Shown: positions 8,492 to 16,832 of the stretch, piece after piece | Layout: each line of letters starts with the position of its first letter | How positions within the stretch are numbered: the stretch's first letter is position 1 | Assembly (NCBI GenBank): GCA_018819515.1 | Contig: JAHJPX010000004.1 | Coordinates: forward strand, 111,607-175,606 | Direction: 5' to 3' | DNA from: Gammaproteobacteria bacterium | GTDB taxonomy: Bacteria > Pseudomonadota > Gammaproteobacteria > Burkholderiales > Rhodocyclaceae | Length of the DNA: 64,000 nt | The notes under the pieces: generated by a model | What the model was told of the DNA's origin: nothing | Databases searched by the model: none | The model's input: the letters and a program-made list of their open reading frames with translations, nothing else | Translations under genes and position numbers: made by a program

Positions 8492-8814
8492 TGCGGCGCC
8501 CTCGACTTCTTCTCGTCAATGCCGGAAATGCCTTCGCGACGACGGAACTCGACCATGATGTCGTCCACGCCGATGTCGAACTGGGTGAGCAGCACCATGC
8601 TGTGGAACCAGAGGTCGCACACTTCGCGCACGAGATGCAGGCGATCGCCGTCCTTGGCCGCCATGATCGTTTCCGCCGCTTCTTCGGCCACCTTCTTGCA
8701 GATCGCATCGGTCCCCTTGGCGTACAGACTCGCAACGTACGACGACTCCGGCGCGGCGCCCTTGCGCTCGACCAGCGTCTCCTGGACGCGATGGATGACT
8801 TCGAGGTCGATCAT
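8488..8814 (-). CDS. hisE: Phosphoribosyl-ATP diphosphatase
   Basis: A 108-residue HisE, which removes pyrophosphate from phosphoribosyl-ATP, the second step of histidine synthesis. The all-alpha fold signature is seen in KKVAEEAAETIMAAK and LVREVCDLWFHSMVLL, with the acidic metal-binding residues EEAAE and E..D. ATG 8814 overlaps the hisI stop by four bases. HisE and HisI are separate proteins here, not fused as in enterobacteria. Confidence 0.96.
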   Translation of the reverse strand: MIDLEVIHRVQETLVERKGAAPESSYVASLYAKGTDAICKKVAEEAAETIMAAKDGDRLHLVREVCDLWFHSMVLLTQFDIGVDDIMVEFRRREGISGIDEKKSRAPQ

Positions 8815-9197
8815 TTGTAGATCTCCTTGGGGTCTTTCAATACCGGGGCAGCCGGCTCCCAGCAGCCGTCTTCCAGACGCTGGAAAAAGCAGCTCTTGCG
8901 ACCGGTATGGCAGGCGATGCCACCGACCTGCTCGATCTTCAGTAGCACAACGTCGTTGTCGCAATCGGTGCGCATCTCGATCACCTTCTGGAAATGCCCC
9001 GACTCCTCTCCCTTGTGCCAGAGCTTGCGCCGCGAACGCGACCAATAAACCGCCTGGCCGAGCGCCGCCGTTTTCTCCAACGCCTCGCGGTTCGCCCAAG
9101 CGAACATCAGCACTTCGCCGCTGGCGGCGTCCTGAGCGATCACCGGCACCAACCCATGGTCATCCCACTTGATTTCGTTCAACCACTTGCAAGTCAA
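8811..9197 (-). CDS. hisI: Phosphoribosyl-AMP cyclohydrolase
   Basis: A 128-residue HisI, the zinc enzyme that opens the adenine ring of phosphoribosyl-AMP, third step of the pathway. Visible motifs are MFAWANREALE, YWSRSRRKLWHKGEESGH and the metal-binding DCDNDVVLLK plus a downstream CHTGRKSCF, which supply the zinc cysteines. Its start overlaps hisF by four bases and its end overlaps hisE by four. Confidence 0.96.
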   Translation of the reverse strand: MTCKWLNEIKWDDHGLVPVIAQDAASGEVLMFAWANREALEKTAALGQAVYWSRSRRKLWHKGEESGHFQKVIEMRTDCDNDVVLLKIEQVGGIACHTGRKSCFFQRLEDGCWEPAAPVLKDPKEIYK

Positions 9198-9952
9198 AGT
9201 CTCACCTCGATTCCGCGGCTGCGCATGTATTCCTTGGCTTGGCGCACCGTATATTCACCGTAATGGAAGATGCTGGCTGCCAGCACCGCGTCGGCCTTGC
9301 CCTGCTGCACGCCGTCGGCCAAGTGCTGGAGGTTGCCGACGCCTCCGCTGGCGATGACAGGCACGGAAACCGCTTCGGCGACGCGCCGGGTCAGTTCGAG
9401 GTCAAAGCCGTTCTTGGTGCCGTCGCGGTCCATGCTAGTCAGCAATATCTCGCCCGCGCCAAGCCGCGTTACCTCTTTCGCCCACTCGATGGCATCGAGC
9501 CCAACGTTCTTGCGTCCGCCATGGGTAAACACTTCCCACTTGCCAGGGCTGGTTTGCTTGGCATCGATGGCAACAACGATGCACTGCGAACCGACCTTGG
9601 CCGAAGCGTCCGCCACCAGTTGCGGGTTGTTCACCGCGGCGGTATTGATGCTGACCTTGTCGGCGCCGGCATTGAGCAGGCGGCGAACGTCTTCGACAGC
9701 GCGCACGCCGCCACCGACGGTAAGCGGAATGAACACCTGCTCCGCACACGCCTCGACAATATGCAGAATGATGTCGCGGTCGTCGGAACTGGCGGTGATA
9801 TCAAGAAAGGTCACCTCATCGGCGCCCTGCTCGTCGTAGCGCTTTGCCACCTCGACCGGATCGCCCGCGTCGCGCAACTCGACGAAGTTAACGCCCTTGA
9901 CGACGCGTCCGGCGTTGACGTCCAGGCAGGGAATGATGCGTTTGGCGAGCAT
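9194..9952 (-). CDS. hisF: Imidazole glycerol phosphate synthase, cyclase subunit
   Basis: A 252-residue (beta/alpha)8 barrel that closes the imidazole ring with ammonia passed from HisH. The start MLAKRIIPCLDVNAGRVVKG carries the catalytic aspartate after PCL, and the second is in LTSMDRDGTK. ATG 9952 is chosen because MLAKRIIPCLD is the family N-terminus; an in-frame extension upstream would translate part of the CACCAAG repeat. It is separated from hisA by that repeat (9961-10040). Confidence 0.96.
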   Translation of the reverse strand: MLAKRIIPCLDVNAGRVVKGVNFVELRDAGDPVEVAKRYDEQGADEVTFLDITASSDDRDIILHIVEACAEQVFIPLTVGGGVRAVEDVRRLLNAGADKVSINTAAVNNPQLVADASAKVGSQCIVVAIDAKQTSPGKWEVFTHGGRKNVGLDAIEWAKEVTRLGAGEILLTSMDRDGTKNGFDLELTRRVAEAVSVPVIASGGVGNLQHLADGVQQGKADAVLAASIFHYGEYTVRQAKEYMRSRGIEVRL

Positions 9953-9960
9953 AGATTCCT

Positions 9961-10040
9961 TTACCACCAAGAACACCAAGGGCGCCAAGAAAATCTCGGC
10001 ATTGGGTCTTCTTGGTGATCTTGGTGTCCTTGGTGGTTAA
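9961..10040. repeat. Palindromic CACCAAG-type repeat between hisA and hisF
   Basis: About 33-base arms, TTACCACCAAGAACACCAAG at the left and the inverse TTGGTGTCCTTGGTGGTTAA at the right, surround a 13-base centre. The transcript would fold into a long imperfect hairpin. Repeats with CACCAAG arms of this kind are scattered in many proteobacterial genomes. It fills the whole hisA-hisF spacer, and the hisA stop codon lies inside the right arm. It may tune expression of the distal genes. Confidence 0.85.
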
Positions 10041-10786
10041 CTGTTCTTTCCGGAAAGCTTGTCGGCCTCGGCCTGGGCCTTCTTGAATTCGAGCTTGCCC
10101 TCGTAGATCGCGCGCCCGGTGATGGCGCCCATGATGCCCTCGTCCTGTACTGCGCAAAGGTCCGTGACATCCTTGATGCTGGCAATACCGCCCGAGGCGA
10201 TCACCGGAATGCGCAATGCCTGCGCCAGCTTCACGGTCGCATCGACATTCACGCCGCTCATCATGCCATCGCGACCGATATCGGTATAGACAACGGCTTC
10301 GACGCCATAGTCCTCGAATTTCCTCGCCAGGTCGACGACGTCGTGACCGGTCATCTTCGACCAGCCGTCGACCGCCACCTTGCCGTCCTTGGCGTCGAGA
10401 CCGACGATGATGTGCCCGGGGAAGGCGGTGCAGGCATCATGCAGGAATCCGGGGTTCTTCACTGCGGCGGTGCCAATGATGATGTAACTGATACCGTCGT
10501 CGAGACAGCGCTCGATGGTATCGAGGTCGCGAATGCCGCCCCCCAACTGAACGGGAATCTCGTCGCCGACCTCGTCGAGAATCGCCTTGATGGCGGCCTC
10601 GTTCTTCGGTTTGCCGGCGAAGGCACCGTTGAGGTCTACCAGATGCAGGCGGCGCGCGCCCTGGTCGATCCAGTGCCGCGCCATGGCGGCCGGATCTTCG
10701 GAAAACACGGTGGCATCGTCCATGTCGCCCTGCTTCAGGCGCACGCAATGCCCATCTTTCAGGTCGATCGCGGGAATCAGGAGCAT
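10037..10786 (-). CDS. hisA: Phosphoribosylformimino-AICAR phosphate isomerase
   Basis: A 249-residue barrel enzyme that isomerises ProFAR to PRFAR, fourth step of histidine synthesis. MLLIPAIDLKDGHCVRLKQG at the start holds the catalytic aspartate, and YTDIGRDGMMSGVN holds the second. GGGIRDLDT and ASGGIASIKD are phosphate-binding loops. The C-terminal end, EADKLSGKNS, runs into the CACCAAG repeat. It is preceded upstream by a copy of the 24-base repeat. Confidence 0.96.
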   Translation of the reverse strand: MLLIPAIDLKDGHCVRLKQGDMDDATVFSEDPAAMARHWIDQGARRLHLVDLNGAFAGKPKNEAAIKAILDEVGDEIPVQLGGGIRDLDTIERCLDDGISYIIIGTAAVKNPGFLHDACTAFPGHIIVGLDAKDGKVAVDGWSKMTGHDVVDLARKFEDYGVEAVVYTDIGRDGMMSGVNVDATVKLAQALRIPVIASGGIASIKDVTDLCAVQDEGIMGAITGRAIYEGKLEFKKAQAEADKLSGKNS

Positions 10787-10797
10787 AGTCGTGGAGT

Positions 10798-10821
10798 AAA
10801 AGTCAGTGGTGGCGATACGCC
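10798..10821 (-). repeat. 24-base dispersed repeat between hisH and hisA
   Basis: The plus strand reads AAAAGTCAGTGGTGGCGATA then CGCC. It occupies half of the 48-base hisH-hisA spacer, close enough to the hisA start to affect its ribosome site region. Confidence 0.75.
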
Positions 10822-10834
10822 AAGGATAATCGGA

Positions 10835-11464
10835 TCAGGGTTTCCAACGCATGAAATTGCCAAGCAGTTGCAGGCCCGCGTGGGCACTCTTTTCCGGATG
10901 GAACTGGACCGCGAAGATGTTATCGCGGGCCACGGCACTGGTAAAGGGTATGCCGTAGATCGTGGAACCCGCGATGGCCGCAGGATCTGCCGGCTCAACA
11001 TAATAGCTATGCACGAAATAGAAGCGTGCACCATCGGGAATATCACGCCACAAGGGATGCGCCTCGGCCTGCGCAACTTCGTTCCAGCCCATGTGCGGCA
11101 CTTTCAGTCCCTTGGCGACCGTTTCCGCGTCGGGGAAACGGAGCACCTTGCCCGTCAGCACGCCGAGTCCGGCCACGTTGCCTTCGTCGCTGGTCTCGAA
11201 CAGCATTTGCAGGCCGATGCAGATGCCCAGAAATGGCTTGGCCGCCGCCGCATCGATCACCGCCTGACGCAGACCCTTCGCCGCCAGTTCGCGCATGCAG
11301 TCGGGCATCGCGCCCTGCCCGGGAACGACAACGCGATCGGCGGCAGCAACCACGCCGGGATCCGAGGTAACGACCACCCTCGCGTCGGTAGCGACGTGCT
11401 CGATCGCTTTCGCGACGGAGCGCAGGTTCCCCATGCCGTAATCGACAACCGCAACGACACTCAT
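10835..11464 (-). CDS. hisH: Imidazole glycerol phosphate synthase, glutaminase subunit
   Basis: A 209-residue class I glutamine amidotransferase that supplies ammonia to HisF. The nucleophile lies in PFLGICIGLQMLFE (cysteine of GICIG), and the His-Glu pair is in VQFHPEKS near the C-terminus. MSVVAVVDYGMGNLRSV is the family start. It is eight bases downstream of hisB in the leftward operon. Confidence 0.96.
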   Translation of the reverse strand: MSVVAVVDYGMGNLRSVAKAIEHVATDARVVVTSDPGVVAAADRVVVPGQGAMPDCMRELAAKGLRQAVIDAAAAKPFLGICIGLQMLFETSDEGNVAGLGVLTGKVLRFPDAETVAKGLKVPHMGWNEVAQAEAHPLWRDIPDGARFYFVHSYYVEPADPAAIAGSTIYGIPFTSAVARDNIFAVQFHPEKSAHAGLQLLGNFMRWKP

Positions 11465-11471
11465 GATCGGA

Positions 11472-12056
11472 TCAGAGGCTGCCCTTGGTCGATGGAATGC
11501 CGCTGGCGCGCGGATCGGCTTCGACGGCCATGCGCAACGCCCGGCCGAATGCCTTGAAGACCGTCTCGGCCTGATGGTGGGCGTTGTCGCCGCGCAACGT
11601 GTCGATATGCAACGTGATGGCGGCGTGATTTACCAGACCCTGGAAGAACTCGCGCACCAAATCGACGTCGAACTCGCCGACGGCGCCGCGCACGAACGGC
11701 ACCTCGAATACCAGGCCCGGTCGGCCGGACAGATCGACGACCACACGCGACAAGGCTTCGTCGAGCGGCACGTAGGCATGGCCGTAACGGCGCACGCGCT
11801 GCTTGTCGCCGACGGCCTTCGCCAGCGCCTGACCAAGCGTGATGCCGACGTCCTCGACGGTGTGATGCGCATCGATGTGCAGATCGCCCTGCGCCTCGAC
11901 TTCGAGGTCGATCATGCCGTGGCGGGCAATCTGGTCGAGCATGTGATCGAAGAAGCCAACGCCGGTGGCGAGCTTCGACTTGCCGCTGCCATCGAGATCG
12001 ACTTTGACCCGGATCCGGGTTTCGAGCGTATTGCGTTGGACTTCGGCGCTGCGCAT
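11472..12056 (-). CDS. hisB: Imidazoleglycerol-phosphate dehydratase
   Basis: A 194-residue manganese enzyme performing the sixth step of histidine synthesis. The paired metal motifs DAHHTVEDVGI and DTLRGDNAHHQAE are complete, as is GVGFFDHMLDQ near the start. It is the monofunctional form without the phosphatase domain of enterobacteria. It is the first gene of the distal leftward his segment. It diverges from hisC, and the 76-base gap must hold both promoters. Confidence 0.96.
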   Translation of the reverse strand: MRSAEVQRNTLETRIRVKVDLDGSGKSKLATGVGFFDHMLDQIARHGMIDLEVEAQGDLHIDAHHTVEDVGITLGQALAKAVGDKQRVRRYGHAYVPLDEALSRVVVDLSGRPGLVFEVPFVRGAVGEFDVDLVREFFQGLVNHAAITLHIDTLRGDNAHHQAETVFKAFGRALRMAVEADPRASGIPSTKGSL

Positions 12057-12132
12057 TGGCGGGTCGGCTTCATTGAACGAAACGGGCCCATGATAACATT
12101 TCGTACCACGTCAACATCCTGTCGTTATCCCG

Positions 12133-13197
12133 ATGAGCCCCTACTGGAGCGAAACCGTCAACTCCCTCACGCCCTACGTGCCGGGAGAGCAGCCGCAGCT
12201 GTCGAACCTCGTCAAACTAAACACCAACGAGAACCCTTACGGTCCGTCACCGAAGGTGCTTGCCGCCATTCGCCGCGAGGCCGGCAACGACTTGCGCCTT
12301 TATCCGGACCCCGAAGGATCGCGCCTGAGAGCGGCCATCGCCACCAGCTTCGGCGATATCGATCCGGCACAGGTGTTCGTCGGCAATGGTTCCGACGAGG
12401 TGCTGGCCCATGTTTTCCTCGCCCTGCTCAAGCACGAGCGCGCCGTTCTGTTTCCGGACATTACCTACAGCTTCTATCCGGTCTATTGCCGCCTCTACGA
12501 TATCGCCTACGAGACAGTACCGCTCACCGCCCGCTACGAGATACGTCCCGACGACTACTTGCGGTCGAACGGCGGCGTCATTTTCCCGAATCCGAACGCG
12601 CCGACCGGACGGGCGCTGCCGCTGGCGGCCGTCCAGCGCATCGTCACCGGGAATCCAGACTCCGTCGTGGTGATCGATGAAGCCTATGTCGATTTCGGCG
12701 CAGAGTCAGCGATAGCACTGATCAATGCCCACCCCAACCTGATGGTAGTGCGAACCTTGTCCAAGTCCCATTCGCTGGCGGGTTTGCGGGTCGGCTACGC
12801 CATCGGCGACGCCAGGTTGATCGAGGCGCTGACCCGGGTCAAGGACAGTTTCAACTCCTATCCGCTCGACCGCCTCGCGCAAGCTGGCGCCTGCGCCGCG
12901 ATCGAGGACCGGGAGTGGTTTGAGCGCACGCGGCAGGCGGTAATCAAGACCCGCGGAAAATTGAGCGAAGATCTCGCCAACCTCGGCTTCGAAGTGCTGC
13001 CGTCAGCAGCCAATTTCGTTTTCGTCCGCCATCCGCGCCGCGGCGCGGCCGATTTGGCAGGACAACTGCGCGATCGCGGCATCATCGTCCGGCACTTCAA
13101 GCTGCCGCGCATCGAACAGTTCCTGCGCATTACGATCGGGACCGACGAACAATGCGATGCGCTGACCACGGCCTTGCGGCAGATTTTGCAACGATGA
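12133..13197 (+). CDS. hisC: Histidinol-phosphate aminotransferase
   Basis: A 354-residue PLP aminotransferase (fold type I) that makes histidinol phosphate. The PLP lysine is in TLSKSHSLAGLRVGY, the start NTNENPYGPSPKV is typical, and NPNAPTG and the C-terminal RITIGT bind cofactor and substrate phosphate. In related genomes hisC lies in the same orientation between hisD and hisB. Here it points the other way together with the following diguanylate cyclase gene, which splits the his operon in two. Confidence 0.95.
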   Translation: MSPYWSETVNSLTPYVPGEQPQLSNLVKLNTNENPYGPSPKVLAAIRREAGNDLRLYPDPEGSRLRAAIATSFGDIDPAQVFVGNGSDEVLAHVFLALLKHERAVLFPDITYSFYPVYCRLYDIAYETVPLTARYEIRPDDYLRSNGGVIFPNPNAPTGRALPLAAVQRIVTGNPDSVVVIDEAYVDFGAESAIALINAHPNLMVVRTLSKSHSLAGLRVGYAIGDARLIEALTRVKDSFNSYPLDRLAQAGACAAIEDREWFERTRQAVIKTRGKLSEDLANLGFEVLPSAANFVFVRHPRRGAADLAGQLRDRGIIVRHFKLPRIEQFLRITIGTDEQCDALTTALRQILQR

Positions 13198-13227
13198 TGA
13201 ACGCTGCGCACCCAGGCGCATCCCGCC

Positions 13228-14610
13228 ATGGTGCGCACTGATCGCTCAGGCCGGGTTCCTGTCCATCGGGACGACCAGCCGTTTCGTGGCAACCATCTGT
13301 TTGCCATCATGGCGGCGGCACTTTCCTTCTTGTTGATCGTCACCCTCGGCGAGTTGCTGCTGGGTTCCTACTTGCACGACCGGGATACCAAGCATCACCT
13401 CGATACCGTGGCTCGTGCCTCCCTGTTGCGCGCCAAGGTAGAGACAGAACTCAATTCCGTGCTTTACCTGAGTAGCGGCCTGGGCAGCTACTTGCTGGTG
13501 CGCAACGACACGATCGACCGACGCGAGGTCAACGACATACTTGCAGTGCTGCATCGAAGCAGTCGCCATGTCCGCAATTTCGGCATTGCTGTCGGCTACC
13601 GTCTTACGTATGTCTTTCCACTTTGCGGCAACGAGCAGGCAATCGGCCTTTACTACCCGGATCAAACCGACCAGTGGCCAGGCATCCAAAAGGTGATCGA
13701 AGACGGAAAGCCGGCGCTGACCGGCCCGCTGAACCTCGTTCAAGGCGGACGCGGCATCATCTTCCGCGTGCCGCTGCTCCTTGACGGCCGTTACTGGGGC
13801 CTGCTGTCCACAGTCATCGACGCAGACGAACTTTTCAGTTCGATCAACCAGGATGCTGACGAAAGCCGCTATCGCTTCGCCCTGCGCGGCAAGGACGGGA
13901 CTGGGCGCTCCGGAGACCCAATCTGGGGTGACCCCGCCATTTTCGACGAACCCAGCACAGTGATTCAGGAAATCGACGTCCCGGGCGGAAGTTGGGCCAT
14001 CGCTGTCAAGGCTTCACCTGTTACTTCACCGCAGTTCATCCAGGCAATCGTGAGACTCATCAGCATCGCCATTGGATCGCTGATCGCCTGGCTGTTGCAC
14101 GCACTCATCCGAAACCGATCGGAACTGGCTCGCCATGCCCTGTACGACAATCTAACTGGCTTGCCCAACCGGGTTCTGCTTGAAGACCGCGCCGAGATGG
14201 CTTTTGCCAGGCAAAGTCGAACCCCTGACCAGCTTTGTGCGTTGCTGTTCATCGACCTGGACCGCTTCAAGGACATCAACGACGACTTCGGTCACAAGGC
14301 CGGCGACGCTGTCCTCAAGGCGACGGCAGCAAGAGCAAAAGCAGCAGTAAGAAGCAATGACACGGTAGCGCGCTGGGGGGGCGACGAGTTCATCGTCCTG
14401 CTGGAGAACATCACGCCCGAGATGATCGAGACGCTGATCGTCAGACTTCGTGCCAGCTTGCAGGCGCCCATCGAATTCGAAGGACAGCATCTGACCATCG
14501 GCGCCTCGATCGGCATGGCCATCCATCCTGAAGGCGGTGGCGACCTCGATGAGACGTTGAAAATTGCCGATCAGCGCATGTACGACGACAAGCTCTCGAA
14601 GCGAAACTAA
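13228..14610 (+). CDS. Membrane diguanylate cyclase with CHASE-type sensor
   Basis: A 460-residue protein that makes c-di-GMP. Two membrane helices (about residues 25-45 and 275-295) bracket a periplasmic region that looks like a CHASE ligand-sensing domain (TDQWPGIQKVIEDGKPALTG). The C-terminal GGDEF domain has RWGGDEF, and RSND just before it fits the RxxD inhibitory site, so product feedback is likely. The NLTGLPNR start and FIDLDRFKDIND are canonical. The ATG is 30 bases after hisC, so it is probably cotranscribed. It could feed the c-di-GMP-binding MshE encoded downstream, which is inference. Confidence 0.9.
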   Translation: MVRTDRSGRVPVHRDDQPFRGNHLFAIMAAALSFLLIVTLGELLLGSYLHDRDTKHHLDTVARASLLRAKVETELNSVLYLSSGLGSYLLVRNDTIDRREVNDILAVLHRSSRHVRNFGIAVGYRLTYVFPLCGNEQAIGLYYPDQTDQWPGIQKVIEDGKPALTGPLNLVQGGRGIIFRVPLLLDGRYWGLLSTVIDADELFSSINQDADESRYRFALRGKDGTGRSGDPIWGDPAIFDEPSTVIQEIDVPGGSWAIAVKASPVTSPQFIQAIVRLISIAIGSLIAWLLHALIRNRSELARHALYDNLTGLPNRVLLEDRAEMAFARQSRTPDQLCALLFIDLDRFKDINDDFGHKAGDAVLKATAARAKAAVRSNDTVARWGGDEFIVLLENITPEMIETLIVRLRASLQAPIEFEGQHLTIGASIGMAIHPEGGGDLDETLKIADQRMYDDKLSKRN

Positions 14611-14615
14611 GGCCG

Positions 14616-15914
14616 CTAGGACTTGAAGCGCAGTTCCGCCGCGCAGGCGTGCGCAGTCAGGCCCTCGCCGTGCGCCAACGTCGCCGCGATCGGGCCGAGC
14701 GTTTTCGCGCCCGCGGCCGAGACCTCGATCAGGCTGCTGCGCTTCTGGAAATCGTAGACGCCCAGCGGACTTGAGAAGCGCGCGCTGCGCGAGGTTGGCA
14801 GCACATGATTCGGCCCGGCGCAGTAGTCGCCGAGCGATTCCGACGAGTAGTGGCCCATGAAGATCGCGCCCGCGTGCCGGATCTTGTCGACCAGCGCGCG
14901 CGGCTCCTTGACCGAAAGCTCCAGATGCTCGGGCGCGATGCGGTTGGCGATCACGCATGCCTCGTCGAGGTCCGTGACTTGAACCAGGGCGCCGCGTCCG
15001 TCGAGCGAGGCTGCAATCACTTCCTTGCGTGGCATGGTCGGCAGCAGCTTCTCGATGCTGGCGGCGACGCGGTCGAGGAAGGCTGCATCCGGACAGAGCA
15101 GGATAGACTGCGCCAGTTCGTCGTGCTCGGCCTGGGCGAACAGGTCGATCGCAACCCAGTCCGGATCACCGGAACCGTCGGAAATGATCAGCACTTCGGA
15201 GGGACCCGCAACCATGTCGATGCCGACGGTGCCGAAGACGCGGCGCTTGGCGCTTGCGACGTAGGCGTTGCCCGGGCCGACGATCTTGTCCACCTGCGGA
15301 ATGGTTTGCGTGCCATAGGCCAGCGCCGCGACGGCTTGCGCGCCACCTATGGTGAAAACACGGTCGACACCGACCAGATGCGCCGCGGCGAGCACCAGCT
15401 CGTTTTTCAGCCCGCCCGGCGTGGGCACTACCATGATGAGCTCCCTGACGCCGGCCACCTTGGCTGGAATGGCATTCATCAGCACGGAGCTCGGATAGGC
15501 GGCCTTGCCGCCAGGAACATAGAGACCAACTCGGTCAAGCGGCGTCACCTTCTGGCCGAGGCGTGTGCCGTCGGCTTCCGTGTACTCCCACGACTCGGCC
15601 TTTTGCCGCTCGTGGTAGCCGCGAACGCGCTCGGCGGCGTCCCGCAGCGACTGACTTTGCGCGACGGGCAGGCCGTCGAAGGCAGCCTTTAGCAGGTCCT
15701 TGCCAAGTTCAAGGTCTGCCATCCCGGTCACATCGAGGCGATCGAAGCGGCGCGTGTAGTCGAGCACCGCCGCGTCGCCTAGCATCCGCACATTCGAAAG
15801 CACCTCGGCAACGGTACGCTCAATGGCCTCGTCGGTGCTGTTGTCGAAATGCAGCAGCGCGTCGAGCGTGGAAAGAAATTCCGGCTGCCGGCTGGACAAT
15901 CGTCGGATCGTCAT
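14616..15914 (-). CDS. hisD: Histidinol dehydrogenase
   Basis: A 432-residue zinc enzyme that oxidises histidinol to histidine in two NAD-dependent steps, the end of the pathway. The signature IVGPGNAYVASAKR, GPSEVLI and the metal-binding HYSSESLGDYCAGPNHVLPT are intact. It overlaps hisG by four bases. It converges with the diguanylate cyclase gene, with five bases between their stops, and no clear terminator is visible there. Confidence 0.96.
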   Translation of the reverse strand: MTIRRLSSRQPEFLSTLDALLHFDNSTDEAIERTVAEVLSNVRMLGDAAVLDYTRRFDRLDVTGMADLELGKDLLKAAFDGLPVAQSQSLRDAAERVRGYHERQKAESWEYTEADGTRLGQKVTPLDRVGLYVPGGKAAYPSSVLMNAIPAKVAGVRELIMVVPTPGGLKNELVLAAAHLVGVDRVFTIGGAQAVAALAYGTQTIPQVDKIVGPGNAYVASAKRRVFGTVGIDMVAGPSEVLIISDGSGDPDWVAIDLFAQAEHDELAQSILLCPDAAFLDRVAASIEKLLPTMPRKEVIAASLDGRGALVQVTDLDEACVIANRIAPEHLELSVKEPRALVDKIRHAGAIFMGHYSSESLGDYCAGPNHVLPTSRSARFSSPLGVYDFQKRSSLIEVSAAGAKTLGPIAATLAHGEGLTAHACAAELRFKS

Positions 15915-16552
15915 GGCACGGCTCCCGCGAAGCTGTCGATCACCGGTTGCAGCAAGTCGCGCTTCATCTTCAGGCTGGCCTGATTGACCACCAGGCGCGA
16001 GGAGATGGCCATGATTTCTTCGACCTCGACCAGGTTGTTGGCCTTGAGCGTGCCACCGCTGGAAACGAGGTCGACGATGGCGTCGGCCAGACCGGCCAGC
16101 GGCGCCAGTTCCATGGAGCCGTAGAGCTTGATCAGATCGACATGCACACCCTTGGCGGCGAAATGCTCGCGCGCCGTCTGGATGTACTTGGTGGCGATGC
16201 GCAATCGCGCGCCGCGACGCACCGCCGCCGCGTAGTCGAAGTCAACAGGCGCGGCGACGCACAGCCGGCACTTGGCGATCTTGAGGTCAAGCGGCTGGTA
16301 GAGGCCGGTGCCGCCGTGTTCGAGCAGTACATCCTTGCCGGCGATGCCCATATCCGCTGCACCGTACTGGACATAGGTCGGCACATCGGAAGCACGTACG
16401 ATCACCACGCGCACGTCGGCCCGATTGGTGCCGATGATCAGCTTGCGCGACCGTTCCGGATCTTCGTCGGGGACGATGCCGGCCGCCGCCAGCAGCGGCA
16501 GCGTTTCCTCGAAAATGCGCCCTTTGGAGAGGGCGATGGTAATGGTGCTCAT
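15911..16552 (-). CDS. hisG: ATP phosphoribosyltransferase, short form
   Basis: A 213-residue HisG, the first and feedback-controlled enzyme of histidine synthesis. It lacks the C-terminal regulatory domain, so by family knowledge it needs HisZ as partner; no hisZ is in this window. Motifs include ALSKGRIFEETLPLL, the GIAGKDVL loop and LVSSGGTLKANNL, the PRPP loop. ATG 16552 is preferred over the in-frame TTG two codons earlier. It is the first gene of the hisG-hisD segment. Confidence 0.95.
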   Translation of the reverse strand: MSTITIALSKGRIFEETLPLLAAAGIVPDEDPERSRKLIIGTNRADVRVVIVRASDVPTYVQYGAADMGIAGKDVLLEHGGTGLYQPLDLKIAKCRLCVAAPVDFDYAAAVRRGARLRIATKYIQTAREHFAAKGVHVDLIKLYGSMELAPLAGLADAIVDLVSSGGTLKANNLVEVEEIMAISSRLVVNQASLKMKRDLLQPVIDSFAGAVP

Positions 16553-16832
16553 CTGCAAATTATCTCATGCTCCCGGGACCGCACCAGAAGCGTAGTTTCG
16601 ACGCCGGGGATTCAGCGGAGCTGCCGTGCCTGCGACACTGCACAGTGGAGCCGAATCATTGCCGCGCTCCCGCTGCGCACGTTCCGAGGCGCAACGCTCC
16701 CGCGCGGCCCCCAAGGCGAAACGGCACGCGCACGGAGCGCGCAATTTCATCATCGTTCGCCAAAAGCCCCCCGTGATTAACCGAGCGAAGCGAGGCAAGC
16801 AGGCTTCCCCCGCGGGGGGCGGGGGGATGGGC
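16553..16832. other. Spacer between hisG and murA with a C/G palindrome
   Basis: These 280 bases have no credible gene. Toward murA there is a perfect 12-base palindrome, CCCCCGCGGGGG at 16807-16818, within a longer C-run/G-run, which could end murA transcription although no T run follows. Some promoter for hisG must lie here, but no clear boxes are seen. Confidence 0.5.

Noticed and set aside
15636..15658. Weak match to the dispersed repeat inside hisD
   Set aside because: About six mismatches, at a place where hisD has its own conserved coding pattern; not clearly above chance.
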